Under the pieces are notes generated by a model. It was not told the DNA's origin and ran no database searches. It saw only the letters and a list, made by a program, of their open reading frames with translations. Positions 42,605-51,375 of a DNA stretch of 64,000 bases are shown here, in pieces. Each line of letters starts with the position of its first letter. The first letter of the stretch is position 1. This DNA comes from Nocardia anaemiae NBRC 100462 (GTDB lineage: Bacteria; Actinomycetota; Actinomycetes; Mycobacteriales; Mycobacteriaceae), in the NCBI RefSeq assembly GCF_001612725.1, contig NZ_BDAZ01000010.1, forward strand, positions 36,580 through 100,579, read 5' to 3'. The position numbers and the translations under genes were made by a program.

Positions 42605-44115
42605 GCCTGCACCCCGGTGCGGTCATCGCGACCTGCCGAGTCGGCGGTCAACCCGTCGCTCGGTGTGACCGCGGGGGCGGAGGCCAACCAGTCGCTGGGT
42701 GGTTCCGCGGGGTCGGTCGAAACCGGCTCGGTGGTGTTCGGCCCGGGTACGGGCGCACCGGCCGGAATCAGCAGGCCGATCGCAGCACCGAGGAGCGCGA
42801 GCAGAGCCGCGGTCCCGATGGCGGCGGCGAAACCGGCACTGAAGGCCCGCGGGCTTGCGAAGGAGCCCACGGCCGCGAAAACAGCTGCGGGAACGGCGAT
42901 TCCGAATGCGCCGCCGAGTTGGCGCAGGGTGTTGTAGGTCCCGGATGCGGCCCCGACGGCGGGCATCGGAACGGCCCGCAGTACCGCACCCTGCGCGGCC
43001 GGAATCGCCATCGAAACACCGACACCGGAGATGACGAAGGGCGCGATCATCGCGGCGTACGACAGGTCCGGTCCTGCGGTGACGGCGATCCACCCGTAGC
43101 CGACCGCCTGCATGAGCAAGCCGGTGATAACCAGCGGACGTTCACCGAACCGGTTGACCTGCTTGCCCGCGATCGGTGCCACCAGGAACAGCGTCACCGT
43201 CCACGGCGCCAATCGCAGTCCGGCGCCGAGTGGACCCTGCTGCTGCACGATCTGCAGGAATTGGGCGAAGAAGAACGCACCACTGAAAATCGAGGCGGCC
43301 AGTAGGAATCCGACCGCATTGCCCGCGGAGAAGGCGCGCGAGGCAAAGAAGCGCATCGGAATCAGCGGCGCGGTGGTGCGCAGTTCCCAGCGCACGAATC
43401 CGATCAGTGCCACCGCCCCCGCAACGAAGGCGGCCACGACTTCGGCACTGGTCCAACCCGATTCATTGCCTCGAATCAGTCCCCAGACAATGCCGAACGC
43501 GGCGACGCTCACCAATGCGATCCCGCGAAAGTCCAATTTGCGCGCCTCGCCGATACTTTCGGCCAGCCGCGTGCGCACCAGCGGTATCAGCACCGCACCG
43601 ATCGGCAGGTTCAACCAGAAGATCCACTGCCAGGCCAGTCCTTGCACAACCGCACCGCCGACGAGTGGGCCGCCGAGGGTGGCCAATCCGGTTGCCGCCG
43701 CGAATAATCCGAGCGCCTTGGTCCGCTGCTCCGGCTGGAATGCCGCCGAAAGCAAGGCCACCGCGACGGGCATGATGGCGGCGGCACCGATGCCCTGTGC
43801 CGTCCTTGCGGCGATCAGCAGACCCAGATTCGGTGCCAGCGCACATCCGGCCGACGCCGCGCTGAACAATGCCAGCCCGCCGACGAGCACCCGCCTGCGG
43901 CCGTAGCGGTCACCGAGCGCCGCGCCCGCCATCAACAGCACCGCGAAACTCAGGTTGTAGGCGTTGATGGTCCATTCCAGCTCGCCGATCGATGCGTGCA
44001 GATCGAGCTGGATCGCATGCATAGCGGTCGTGACGACCAGTGCGTCGAGCACGATCATCAAGCCTGCCAGTGATGTCAGCGCCAGCACCCAGCGCTGCCC
44101 GTTAGTCATCTTCAT
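42601..44115 (-). CDS. MFS drug exporter, EmrB/QacA (14 TM) type
   Basis: A 504-residue multidrug efflux-type protein with about fourteen hydrophobic segments. It has ALVVTTAMHAIQLDL (motif D1-like), GDRYGRRRVLVGG (loop 2-3) and the antiporter motif GLATLGGPLVGGAVVQ (motif C). The C-terminal tail from about 460 is polar. ATG 44115 is chosen because GGAGG lies 5 nt upstream; ATG 44169 has none. The following ECF sigma gene overlaps by 4 bp, so exporter and sigma factor are one unit. Confidence 0.88.
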   Translation of the reverse strand: MKMTNGQRWVLALTSLAGLMIVLDALVVTTAMHAIQLDLHASIGELEWTINAYNLSFAVLLMAGAALGDRYGRRRVLVGGLALFSAASAGCALAPNLGLLIAARTAQGIGAAAIMPVAVALLSAAFQPEQRTKALGLFAAATGLATLGGPLVGGAVVQGLAWQWIFWLNLPIGAVLIPLVRTRLAESIGEARKLDFRGIALVSVAAFGIVWGLIRGNESGWTSAEVVAAFVAGAVALIGFVRWELRTTAPLIPMRFFASRAFSAGNAVGFLLAASIFSGAFFFAQFLQIVQQQGPLGAGLRLAPWTVTLFLVAPIAGKQVNRFGERPLVITGLLMQAVGYGWIAVTAGPDLSYAAMIAPFVISGVGVSMAIPAAQGAVLRAVPMPAVGAASGTYNTLRQLGGAFGIAVPAAVFAAVGSFASPRAFSAGFAAAIGTAALLALLGAAIGLLIPAGAPVPGPNTTEPVSTDPAEPPSDWLASAPAVTPSDGLTADSAGRDDRTGVQA

Positions 44116-44190
44116 TGCTTCCTCCGATGGGTTGTGCGGGTACATACCGGCGCCGCGGCGCCGATTCATCGGAGGTTGCGAAAAAAGTCT

Positions 44191-44907
44191 CTAGGGACGC
44201 GAAGGCGCTAGATCAGCGACGACAGGGGCTTTGCGCAGGGTGCGCACCCAGACGGCGAACCCCCACGCGACAAAGCCCGCATAGATCAGATACAGCGTCG
44301 CCGACGGGTAATACCCCGCCTTCAGTAGCAATGGCACGCCGACGAGGTCGACAGCTATCCAGATCAGCCAGAATTCGGCGAGCCCGCGCGCCATCCCGTA
44401 GGTCGCTAGCACCGACCCGGTGAAGATCCAGGCCTCCGCCCACGGCCCGTAGGAACCGATCAGCGCGAACAATCGAGCGAATGCGGCCGTACCGACCAAC
44501 ATGGCAGCCACCAGCACCAGCCGTTCACGCCCACTCGCCCAGCGCGGCGCGACACCGCGGTGCTCGAGTCCGGTTTCGGCGCGCGCATGCCGATACCAAC
44601 TCCACCAGCCGTACACGCTGACCGCGATGAACATCAGCTGACGCCCGGCCTGTCCGGCCATATTCAAATGCTGTGGCGTGTTGAAGATCCCACCGACGAA
44701 AACGGTGAACAACAGCGCATTGCCCGCGATCCCGATCGGCCACGCCCACACCCGCCGCCGCATACCGCCCACCGCGGACGCCAGCCCGAACCCATTGCCG
44801 ATGACCTCCCGCCAAAGAATCTCCGACCCCCCGACATCCAACTTGGCGTCGAGCAACGCAACCAAAGGGCTCACCCCCGCTACAACCCGCCCACCCCAAC
44901 TTCTCAT
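44191..44907 (-). CDS. pnuC: Nicotinamide riboside transporter PnuC family
   Basis: A 238-residue polytopic protein with about seven membrane segments. Family motifs: REVIGNGFGLASAVGGMRRRVWAWPIG, FVSVYGWWSWYRH-like (SVYGWWSWYRHARAET) and the C-terminal WIAVDLVGVPLLLKAGYYPSATLYLIY. PnuC imports nicotinamide riboside (or a related vitamin) by facilitated diffusion. The start is uncertain: ATG 44907 is given, but GTG 44874 gives an N-terminus closer to homologues. It lies upstream of the MFS exporter on the same strand, 75 bp away. Confidence 0.83.
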   Translation of the reverse strand: MRSWGGRVVAGVSPLVALLDAKLDVGGSEILWREVIGNGFGLASAVGGMRRRVWAWPIGIAGNALLFTVFVGGIFNTPQHLNMAGQAGRQLMFIAVSVYGWWSWYRHARAETGLEHRGVAPRWASGRERLVLVAAMLVGTAAFARLFALIGSYGPWAEAWIFTGSVLATYGMARGLAEFWLIWIAVDLVGVPLLLKAGYYPSATLYLIYAGFVAWGFAVWVRTLRKAPVVADLAPSRP

Positions 44908-45015
44908 CCCGAAGCCACTGCCCTTCACGCATACCTTCGCGTTCCGGCGACGGCGTTTCGCGCGGCGAGCCGGTGTGCGAGGTCTGAGAAAGGTCTGCGA
45001 GGTGTGCCGCGTAAC

Positions 45016-45027
45016 GATTGCGCAATC
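45016..45027. promoter_or_regulatory. Palindrome GATTGCGCAATC upstream of the ABC operon
   Basis: A perfect 12-bp palindrome, with a degenerate second copy (GCGATTCGCAATATC, 45035-45049). Related motifs precede the two other transcription-start regions of the purine cluster (50445, 54046). Confidence 0.5.
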
Positions 45028-45067
45028 TGGGATCGCGATTCGCAATATCCGTGCAACGACCTGCTCC

Positions 45068-45073
45068 TAGTGT
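45068..45073 (+). promoter_or_regulatory. Leaderless-type -10 box of the ABC operon
   Basis: TAGTGT ends 7 nt before ATG 45081, with no ribosome site. It fixes the start of the ATPase gene. Confidence 0.55.
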
Positions 45074-45080
45074 TTTGGTC

Positions 45081-45890
45081 ATGACGGCGAGCGGTACCGA
45101 GGAGCCCATCGGCGGGACGGGCATCCACATCAGCGGTTTGACGAAGACATTCCGGGTCGGCCGGAAGACGGTGCAGGCGCTCGACGATGTGGAGCTGCAT
45201 ACCGAACAGGGCGCATTCCTGTCCCTGCTCGGCCCATCGGGCTGTGGCAAATCGACGGTGCTGCGCATCCTGGCCGGACTAGAGACACCGACCGCGGGCA
45301 AGGCGCTCATCGACGGTGAGACGCCCGCCCAATTGCGCAGCCGCCACGAACTGGGCATCGCCTTCCAGGATTCCGCGCTGCTGCCGTGGCGTTCGGTGGA
45401 ATCCAATATCAAGCTGCCGCTGCAGGTCGCGGGCATTTCGCCGGATCCGGGACTGATCGCGGATCTGGTCCGGCTGGTCGGCCTCGAAGGCTTCGAGAAG
45501 GCCAAACCGGCGCAGCTGTCCGGCGGTATGCGCCAACGTGTTTCGATCGCACGCGCCCTGGTCGTGAAGCCGACCGTGCTGCTGCTCGACGAACCGTTCG
45601 GCGCGCTCGACGATATGACCAGGCAGCGGCTGAATCTGGAACTGCTGCGGATCTGGACCGAGAAGCCCGCGACCACCCTGATGGTCACGCACGGCATCGC
45701 CGAGGCGGTATTCCTCTCCGATGTCGTCGCGGTGATGAGTCCGCGGCCGGGCCGGGTGCTGGAGTTGGTGAAGATCGATCTGCCGCGCCCGCGCACGCCC
45801 GAGATGATGCGCACGCCGGAGTTCCACAAGTTGCACGACTACCTGTCCGAGCTGCTATTCGGGAAGTCCGGCAAGGGCGGTGTCGCATGA
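45081..45890 (+). CDS. NitT/TauT-type ABC transporter ATP-binding protein
   Basis: A 269-residue ABC ATPase of the SsuB/TauB/ThiZ group. Walker [10 protein letters not shown] at residues 51-59; Q-loop [16 protein letters not shown]; signature [16 protein letters not shown]; Walker [17 protein letters not shown]; then [13 protein letters not shown]. It energises import through the two permeases that follow. The start ATG 45081 is supported by the promoter box. It begins a rightward set of genes leading into the purine-degradation cluster. Confidence 0.9.
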   Translation: MTASGTEEPIGGTGIHISGLTKTFRVGRKTVQALDDVELHTEQGAFLSLLGPSGCGKSTVLRILAGLETPTAGKALIDGETPAQLRSRHELGIAFQDSALLPWRSVESNIKLPLQVAGISPDPGLIADLVRLVGLEGFEKAKPAQLSGGMRQRVSIARALVVKPTVLLLDEPFGALDDMTRQRLNLELLRIWTEKPATTLMVTHGIAEAVFLSDVVAVMSPRPGRVLELVKIDLPRPRTPEMMRTPEFHKLHDYLSELLFGKSGKGGVA

Positions 45891-45939
45891 GCGATCGCGA
45901 TTGGACCGCATCGGTCCGTGACCACCCGGGGGGTGCGGC

Positions 45940-46686
45940 ATGAAACGAATCGGTGGACTGGTCGGCGTTCTCGGATTGATCGCGATCTGGTGGCTGCTTG
46001 CCGCGCTGGAGGTCGCGGGCGGCACGATTCCGAGTCCGTGGACCGTCCTGCACACCATGTACACCGACGGCTGGGATCTGTACGGCCCCAACTTCCGGAT
46101 CACCGCGCTCGGCGCGCTGAAGGGCTTCATCTGGGGCAATGCGCTGGCCATCGCGCTGGCGATGCTGATCGTGCTGATTCCGTGGATCGAACCGCTGGCG
46201 ACCCAACTCGCTATTCTCAGTTACTGCATCCCGCTGCTCGCCCTCGGTCCGATCATCCTGGTGGTGTTCGGCGGGCGCACCCCGACGGTATTCCTCGCGG
46301 CGATGTACTGCTTCTTCACCACCATGGTCGGCACGGTCACCGGATTGCGCTCGGCCGATGTCACCAGCCTCGACCTGATCCGCGCCTATGGCGGCGGTCG
46401 CTGGCAGCAGCTCTACCGGGTGCAGGCCATCGCGGCACTGCCGAATCTGTTCGCGGCGTTGAAGATCGCCGCACCGTCGGCCGTGCTCGGTGCGATCATC
46501 GGCGAGTATCTCGGTGGCGTGGACAGTGGGATCGGTGTGGCGCTGACCGCCGCGCAGACCGCCTATAACGTGCCGCGCACCTGGGGGATGGCACTGGCCG
46601 CCGCCGCCCTCGCGGGCCTCGGCTACGCGATTGTCGCGCTGGCCGCCCGACTGATCGCCCCATGGACCGCGCAGGAGTCGAGATGA
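45940..46686 (+). CDS. NitT/TauT-type ABC transporter permease 1
   Basis: A 248-residue SsuC-like permease with about six hydrophobic segments. The C-terminal coupling loop reads RAYGGGRWQQLYRVQAIAALPNLFAALKIAAPSAVLGAI in outline. It starts 49 bp after the ATPase gene and is followed after 19 bp by a second, different permease, so the channel is probably a heterodimer, unlike the usual single-permease SsuC systems. Confidence 0.87.
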   Translation: MKRIGGLVGVLGLIAIWWLLAALEVAGGTIPSPWTVLHTMYTDGWDLYGPNFRITALGALKGFIWGNALAIALAMLIVLIPWIEPLATQLAILSYCIPLLALGPIILVVFGGRTPTVFLAAMYCFFTTMVGTVTGLRSADVTSLDLIRAYGGGRWQQLYRVQAIAALPNLFAALKIAAPSAVLGAIIGEYLGGVDSGIGVALTAAQTAYNVPRTWGMALAAAALAGLGYAIVALAARLIAPWTAQESR

Positions 46687-46705
46687 GCCACGCTGGAGGA
46701 GTGCG

Positions 46706-47599
46706 ATGACTGAGGAACTCGGGCCGGTGGACAACGTGACTGCCCCCGAACCGACCGCCATGGAGAGCACGCGACCCCAGCGCGGTGCCGCCGCGGGGAC
46801 AGTCGCTGTGCTGACGAGGATCGGCCGCTTCCTGTTCCCCCTGGTCACCGCGCTCCTGCTGATGCTGGTGATCTGGTACGTCTTCCTGAAGGCCTTCCCC
46901 CAAGTCGGCCCGCGAGTAGGCAAAACGCCCAGCGATATCTGGAAGTACCTGTTCAATTCCTCCGGCGCACATACGGCACGTCAGGCGATATTCGACGACC
47001 TGCAGATCACCCTGCGCGACGCCGCGATCGGCTTCGGGGTCGGCATGCTGGCGGCACTCGTCGTCGCGGCGCTGTTCGTCTCGTTCTCGGTGGTGGAGCA
47101 GACGTTCATGCCGGTCGCCATGCTGTTGCGTTCGGTGCCCCTGGTGGCGCTGACCCCGATCATCGTGCTGGTATTCGGACGCGGACTGGCCGGTGTGACG
47201 GTGCTCGCGGCGATCGTGGTGTTCTTCCCGGCACTGGTCATGATCATGGCCGGTTTGCGCAACGCACCGCGGCAGGCGATGGATCTGGTGGCCGCGTACG
47301 GCGGCTCCCGCTGGACCGGACTGCGCATGGTCGCCGTGCCCGCCGCCCTGCCCTCGGTTTTCGCGGCGGCGCGGATCTCGGTGCCCGGCGCGCTGATCGG
47401 CGCATTGCTCGGTGAATGGCTGGGCAGTGGAACCGGGTTGGGGGCCAGTTTGATTCGCGCCATTCCGACCTTCCAATACAGCAAGCTGTGGGCCTCGATC
47501 GTGATCGTCACCATTGTCTCGGTGCTGCTGTACGCCATCGTCGGTGTCATCGAAAATCTGGTGCTCGCCCGATTCGGCCCCGAGGCGGGCCGCCGCTGA
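46706..47599 (+). CDS. NitT/TauT-type ABC transporter permease 2
   Basis: A 297-residue permease with a 45-residue polar N-terminus, six hydrophobic segments, and the coupling loop AAYGGSRWTGLRMVAVPAALPSVF. It is clearly paralogous in design to permease 1 but longer. Two-permease operons of this family are known for pyrimidine- and flavin-type substrates, which suits a heterocycle such as a purine (inference). Confidence 0.87.
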   Translation: MTEELGPVDNVTAPEPTAMESTRPQRGAAAGTVAVLTRIGRFLFPLVTALLLMLVIWYVFLKAFPQVGPRVGKTPSDIWKYLFNSSGAHTARQAIFDDLQITLRDAAIGFGVGMLAALVVAALFVSFSVVEQTFMPVAMLLRSVPLVALTPIIVLVFGRGLAGVTVLAAIVVFFPALVMIMAGLRNAPRQAMDLVAAYGGSRWTGLRMVAVPAALPSVFAAARISVPGALIGALLGEWLGSGTGLGASLIRAIPTFQYSKLWASIVIVTIVSVLLYAIVGVIENLVLARFGPEAGRR

Positions 47600-47664
47600 C
47601 CGGTCAGTTTTTCGCAAATCAATGCTCGGAACGTCAAAGTAAAGAAATCGAAACGGAATCCCCC

Positions 47665-47671
47665 TAGATTC
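47665..47671 (+). promoter_or_regulatory. Possible leaderless-type -10 box of the binding-protein gene
   Basis: TAGATT ends about 6-7 nt before the ATG. With the 77-bp gap after permease 2, it suggests separate, higher expression of the binding protein. Confidence 0.4.
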
Positions 47672-47676
47672 GGCCC

Positions 47677-48768
47677 ATGAACCCCGTACAACGCTCTACG
47701 TTCGGGCCGAACCTGAACCGGCGATCCCTGCTTCGTTACTCCGCGCTGGCCAGTGCCGCATTGGGCGGTGCCAGCCTGTTGGCCGCATGTGGCGATGATT
47801 CGAAAGACTCGTCGGGCGGGTCGGTGGCGGATGGATCCAAGTACGGTTCCGTCGCCATCCAACTGTCCTGGCTCAAGAACATCGAATTCGCGGGCGAATA
47901 CTTCGCCGATGCCAAGGGCTACTACAGGGAGGCCGGATTCGGTTCGGTGAATCTGATCGCCGGTGGCGCCGCGAGCACCTCGGTCGAGGCCGGTCTGGAC
48001 ACCGGCAAGGTCTGGCTCGGCACCTCGGCCCCGCAGACCACGGCGCCCGCGATCCTGGAGGGACTACCGGCCAAGATCGTCGCGACCACCTATCAGAAGA
48101 ATCCGTTCTGCATCGTCAGCTCGGCCGCCAAGCCGATCAAGACTCCGCAGGATATGAAGGGCCGCAAGATCGGCGTCCAGGACACCAATCAGCTGATCTT
48201 CAACGCACTGTTGAACGCCAATGGCATGAAGCCGAGCGATGTGACCATTGTGCCCGCGCAATACGATCCGACACCGCTGGCCAACGGTGAGGTGGACGGC
48301 TGGGTCAGCTATGTCACCAATGAGCCGATCACGTTGACCGCCAAAGGGTTCCCGAATACCAACTTCCTCTTCGCCGACTACAACCTGCCGCTGGTGGCCG
48401 AGACCCTGACGGTCAAGCAGTCCACCATCGATAAGGAACGCGACAAACTGAAGGCCTTCCTGATCGCCGAGATCAAGGGCTGGAAGGACGCGGTCGCGAA
48501 TCCGGCCGAATCGGCGCGGCTCGCGGTCGAGGTATACGGCAAGGATCAGAAACTCGATCTGAACGAACAGACCCAGGAGGCGACCGCGCAGAACGGTCTC
48601 GTCGTCTCCGCTGATTCGACCGCCAATGGTTTGCTGACCATGACCGATCAGTTGATCGAGCAGAATATCGCCGCGCTGCGCAATGCCAAGATCGATATCA
48701 AGGCCGATCAGCTGTTCGACCTCTCGGTGCTGCGCGAGGTGTACGCGGAGAATCCGGGCCTGAAGTAG
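47677..48768 (+). CDS. ABC transporter substrate-binding lipoprotein, NMT1/THI5-like
   Basis: A 363-residue binding protein. The N-terminus has a twin-arginine signal (NRRSLLRYS), a hydrophobic stretch and the lipobox SLLAAC (lipidated Cys38). The mature part matches the NMT1/THI5 fold: VAIQLSWLKNIEFAGEYFAD, GAASTSVEAGLDTGKVWLGT and KIGVQDTNQLIFNALL. Relatives bind pyrimidine precursors (ThiY), riboflavin (RibY), sulfonates or nitrate. Export in folded form and its position before xdhC suggest a purine-like ligand in this organism, which is my inference. It converges with xdhC, 2 bp apart. Confidence 0.87.
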   Translation: MNPVQRSTFGPNLNRRSLLRYSALASAALGGASLLAACGDDSKDSSGGSVADGSKYGSVAIQLSWLKNIEFAGEYFADAKGYYREAGFGSVNLIAGGAASTSVEAGLDTGKVWLGTSAPQTTAPAILEGLPAKIVATTYQKNPFCIVSSAAKPIKTPQDMKGRKIGVQDTNQLIFNALLNANGMKPSDVTIVPAQYDPTPLANGEVDGWVSYVTNEPITLTAKGFPNTNFLFADYNLPLVAETLTVKQSTIDKERDKLKAFLIAEIKGWKDAVANPAESARLAVEVYGKDQKLDLNEQTQEATAQNGLVVSADSTANGLLTMTDQLIEQNIAALRNAKIDIKADQLFDLSVLREVYAENPGLK

Positions 48769-48770
48769 AG

Positions 48771-49826
48771 CTAGAGTGCCACCGGGGCGTTGGCCGGTAA
48801 TTCCCTGAATTCCGGTTCGGCGCTCCGGTTTTCGGTGTGCTGTCGGCCGGCTCCCGACCGGGCGGCAAGCAGTTCGGCGGCGATCGAGACGGCGACCTCG
48901 GCGGCGGTGCGTGCCCCGATGTCGAGACCGGCGGGGGAGTGCAGGCGGGCGAGCGTGGCATCGTCGAAACCGCCCGCTCTCAGATCTTCGACGCGTCTCA
49001 GATGTGCGGACCAGGAGCCGTTCGCGGCGAGGTAACCCAGTTCCGGTAGTCGCAGTGCCACGGTGAGCAGCGGGATTTCGAAGGTCGGATCGTGTCCGAG
49101 CACGACGATTGCCGTGCTGCTATCGATTTCGCCCGCCGCCGACAGGGTGTTCAGGTACCGGTGCGGCCAGTCGACGACCACCTCGGCCCCCGGGAAGGCA
49201 TCGGGCGTTGCGAAGGTGTCGCGGGAATCGCAGATCGTGACGCGGTAGCCGAGCAGTTTGGCCTGAACGGTCAGCGCCGCGGCGAAGGCATTGGCGCCGA
49301 AGATGATCAGCCGCGGCGGCGGCGGGAACGAGGCCACGAATACATCGGATTCGGGCAGCGCGACCAATTCCGTCGCATGCCGCTGCGGAGTGATCAGATG
49401 CTGGCCGATCAGATCCGGATCCGGATTCCATACCACGGTGAAGAGGGTGACCCTGCGGTGCGCGGCGATTTCCGCGGCGATGGAGGGGAACTCCGGAAAG
49501 TCCCGCCGCGAGAACGGCTCGAGGAAAACATCGACCATGCCGCCGGAGTCCAATCCGGGCTCGCCGGGTGGGACGCCGATACGGTGCAGACCGCGTCGGC
49601 CGCTGCGCGCGGCATCGGCGGCCGCCTCGATCACGGTCGTCTCGACACTGCCGCCGAGCAGCGAACCATAGACCGCACCATTGGCATCTACCAGGATCGA
49701 TGTGCCGACCGGCAGCGGTCCGGAACCAACAGTTCGCACGACGGTGGCCAGTCCACCCGTCCGGCCCGAATGCCACACCCGCAATAGGTCGTCGACGATG
49801 TCCCGCATCTGTTCAGCTCCGCTCAC
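48771..49826 (-). CDS. xdhC: XdhC-family molybdenum cofactor insertion protein
   Basis: A 351-residue protein of the XdhC/CoxI family that binds, sulfurates and inserts molybdenum cofactor into xanthine-dehydrogenase-type enzymes. It has the N-terminal ATVVRTVGSGPLPVGTSILVD and GSLLGGSVETTVIEAA segments and a C-terminal Rossmann domain (RLIIFGANAFAAAL, GYRVTICDSRDTFAT, VVLGHDPTFEIPLL). Its start overlaps the stop of the MobA-like gene by 4 bp; the two form a leftward maturation operon facing the rightward uraD operon. Confidence 0.88.
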   Translation of the reverse strand: MSGAEQMRDIVDDLLRVWHSGRTGGLATVVRTVGSGPLPVGTSILVDANGAVYGSLLGGSVETTVIEAAADAARSGRRGLHRIGVPPGEPGLDSGGMVDVFLEPFSRRDFPEFPSIAAEIAAHRRVTLFTVVWNPDPDLIGQHLITPQRHATELVALPESDVFVASFPPPPRLIIFGANAFAAALTVQAKLLGYRVTICDSRDTFATPDAFPGAEVVVDWPHRYLNTLSAAGEIDSSTAIVVLGHDPTFEIPLLTVALRLPELGYLAANGSWSAHLRRVEDLRAGGFDDATLARLHSPAGLDIGARTAAEVAVSIAAELLAARSGAGRQHTENRSAEPEFRELPANAPVAL

Positions 49827-50410
49827 GCGTGCGGCGTGGCCGGGAAGTCACGATCATCGCCTGTCGCCAAATCGTCGCACGTGACGCACACCATATCGTT
49901 ATTACCGGCTAAATAGGTGCGCCCGCCGGAATCTCTAACGGCGGCTTGATACACCGAGGTCCAATGCTTATGTGACATCACAACCGGATGGCCTGGTGTG
50001 TTGTGGAACACAGCTCTCGCCAGGCCGGTCGGTGCCGCGAAGGCCGCGGTGAGCACCCGTGCGACCACATCGGCCCCGACATCGGGGGTGTCCACCGGCA
50101 TGATCGCGACGTACTCGGCGGGCGTTCGCGCGACGGCTCGCAAACCCGCCCGCACTGAGGCCCCGAGTCCGGTGGCCCAGTCGGCCGCCCACACATGATC
50201 GACACCGTCGGGTAGATCGACCGCGGCCGGTGACGGTCCGGTCGCGCCGAGCACCACGATCACCGGATCGCAGCCGCCCTCGCGTAGTGCCGCCACCGCC
50301 GAACGCAGCCAGGCGCCGCCCTCGGCCAATGCCTTGGGCATCCCGTAGCGCGTTCCGGCACCCGCGGCCAGGACAATGCCCGCGCAGACCGGTTCGGGTG
50401 ATGCCGCCAT
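49823..50410 (-). CDS. MobA-like molybdenum cofactor nucleotidyltransferase
   Basis: A 195-residue NTP transferase of the MocA/MobA-like type. The N-terminal nucleotide loop is AGIVLAAGAGTRYGMPKALAE, with VVLGATGPSP, VAIMPVDTPDVGADVV (metal Asp) and FHNTPGHPVVMSHKHW in the later parts. It would attach CMP to molybdopterin to give the dinucleotide form used by many bacterial xanthine dehydrogenases. ATG 50410 has TACCGT 6 nt upstream on the minus strand; longer in-frame readings cross the shared promoter region. Confidence 0.83.
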   Translation of the reverse strand: MAASPEPVCAGIVLAAGAGTRYGMPKALAEGGAWLRSAVAALREGGCDPVIVVLGATGPSPAAVDLPDGVDHVWAADWATGLGASVRAGLRAVARTPAEYVAIMPVDTPDVGADVVARVLTAAFAAPTGLARAVFHNTPGHPVVMSHKHWTSVYQAAVRDSGGRTYLAGNNDMVCVTCDDLATGDDRDFPATPHA

Positions 50411-50416
50411 GAAAAG

Positions 50417-50422
50417 ACGGTA
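50417..50422 (-). promoter_or_regulatory. Leaderless-type -10 box of the MobA-like gene
   Basis: On the minus strand TACCGT ends 6 nt before ATG 50410. The TTACGCAA motif (50445-50452) is just upstream of it. Confidence 0.45.
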
Positions 50423-50444
50423 GCCCGGTCGCGTAGCCAGTGGG

Positions 50445-50452
50445 TTACGCAA
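50445..50452. promoter_or_regulatory. TTACGCAA motif between divergent purine genes
   Basis: One base different from TTGCGCAA, the core of the motifs at 45016 and 54046. It lies in the MobA-like/uraD intergenic region. Confidence 0.35.
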
Positions 50453-50550
50453 AAGCGCTCTGACGTCGACAGTCGGACGCCGACGACACGCCGGAAGTGA
50501 TCTGTCCCGTTCGACTGGCGACCGGGTCGGTCGTATTCGATGCTGGTCCG

Positions 50551-51054
50551 ATGACATACGACGGGATGGGCCTCGCGGAATTCAACGCGTTGTCCGAAGC
50601 CGAGGCGAATGCGGCCTTGCTCGTGTGTTGCGCCTCGCCGGAATGGGCGCGGGCACTCGCCGCCGCGCGGCCGTACGCGAATGTCGATGCCCTATTCGAC
50701 AGGGCCGATGCGGTGCTGGCCGAGTTGTCCGAGGTGGAAATCGATCGCGCCCTCGACGGGCATCCGCGCATCGGCGCCCGCCCCGATACCGCGGCATCGG
50801 CACGTGAGCAGGCGGGGGTAGCCGGGGCCGAGGATGCGGTGCGGGTGGGGCTGGCCGAGGGCAATCTGGCCTATGAGAAGAAGTTCGGCCATATCTATCT
50901 GGTGTGCGCGACCGGTAAGTCCGGCGACGAGCTGCTGGATTTGCTGACCGCCCGGCTCGGAAACGATCCGGAGACCGAAAGGCGGGTTATGCGAACGGAA
51001 TTGGCGAAGATCAATCGGATTCGGTTGGCCCGGCTGGTCGGGGGCGGCGAATGA
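50551..51054 (+). CDS. uraD: OHCU decarboxylase
   Basis: 2-oxo-4-hydroxy-4-carboxy-5-ureidoimidazoline decarboxylase, 167 residues, all-helical. Catalytic motifs are GHPRIGARP (His) and ASAREQAGV (Ser/Glu), and the end carries the conserved TELAKINRIRLARL helix. It makes (S)-allantoin from OHCU after uricase and UraH. ATG 50551 is the start that fits the family length; the upstream in-frame reading from 50497 adds residues unlike the family. It overlaps uraH by 4 bp. Confidence 0.92.
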   Translation: MTYDGMGLAEFNALSEAEANAALLVCCASPEWARALAAARPYANVDALFDRADAVLAELSEVEIDRALDGHPRIGARPDTAASAREQAGVAGAEDAVRVGLAEGNLAYEKKFGHIYLVCATGKSGDELLDLLTARLGNDPETERRVMRTELAKINRIRLARLVGGGE

Positions 51055-51368
51055 GCACGCTCAGTACCCATGTGCTCGATGCCGTCGCGGGTGCGCCCGC
51101 GGCAGGTATCGCGGTGGTGCTCTATCGGGATACCGAGGTGCTCGGTTCCGCAACCACCGATGACGACGGCCGGATCGCCTCGCTCGCCGCGGCATTGCCG
51201 CCCGGCACGTATCGGCTGGTGTTCGATACCGGCGCATACTTCGCCGAGCGCGCGGTCGAATCGTTCTATCCGGAGGTCGCGGTCACCTTCGTTGTCATCG
51301 AAGAGCGGCACTACCACGTCCCATTGCTGTTGTCGCCCTTCGCCTTTTCCACCTACCGAGGGAGCTGA
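51051..51368 (+). CDS. uraH: 5-hydroxyisourate hydrolase (transthyretin-like)
   Basis: A 105-residue HIU hydrolase. It has the N-terminal STHVLDAVAGAPAAGI (catalytic His), a central Arg strand and the diagnostic C-terminal YRGS. It opens 5-hydroxyisourate, the unstable product of uricase. It lies between uraD (4-bp overlap) and the uricase gene (7-bp gap), so the three successive enzymes are co-translated. Confidence 0.94.
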   Translation: MSTLSTHVLDAVAGAPAAGIAVVLYRDTEVLGSATTDDDGRIASLAAALPPGTYRLVFDTGAYFAERAVESFYPEVAVTFVVIEERHYHVPLLLSPFAFSTYRGS

Positions 51369-51375
51369 GCCATCC

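Noticed and set aside
45685..46956. 423-codon minus-strand frame across the ABC transporter genes
   Set aside because: Shadow of three well-supported genes.
47609..47617. TTCGCAAAT near 47610 as a third RamB site
   Set aside because: A single isolated copy between permease 2 and the binding-protein gene, with no link to acetate metabolism.
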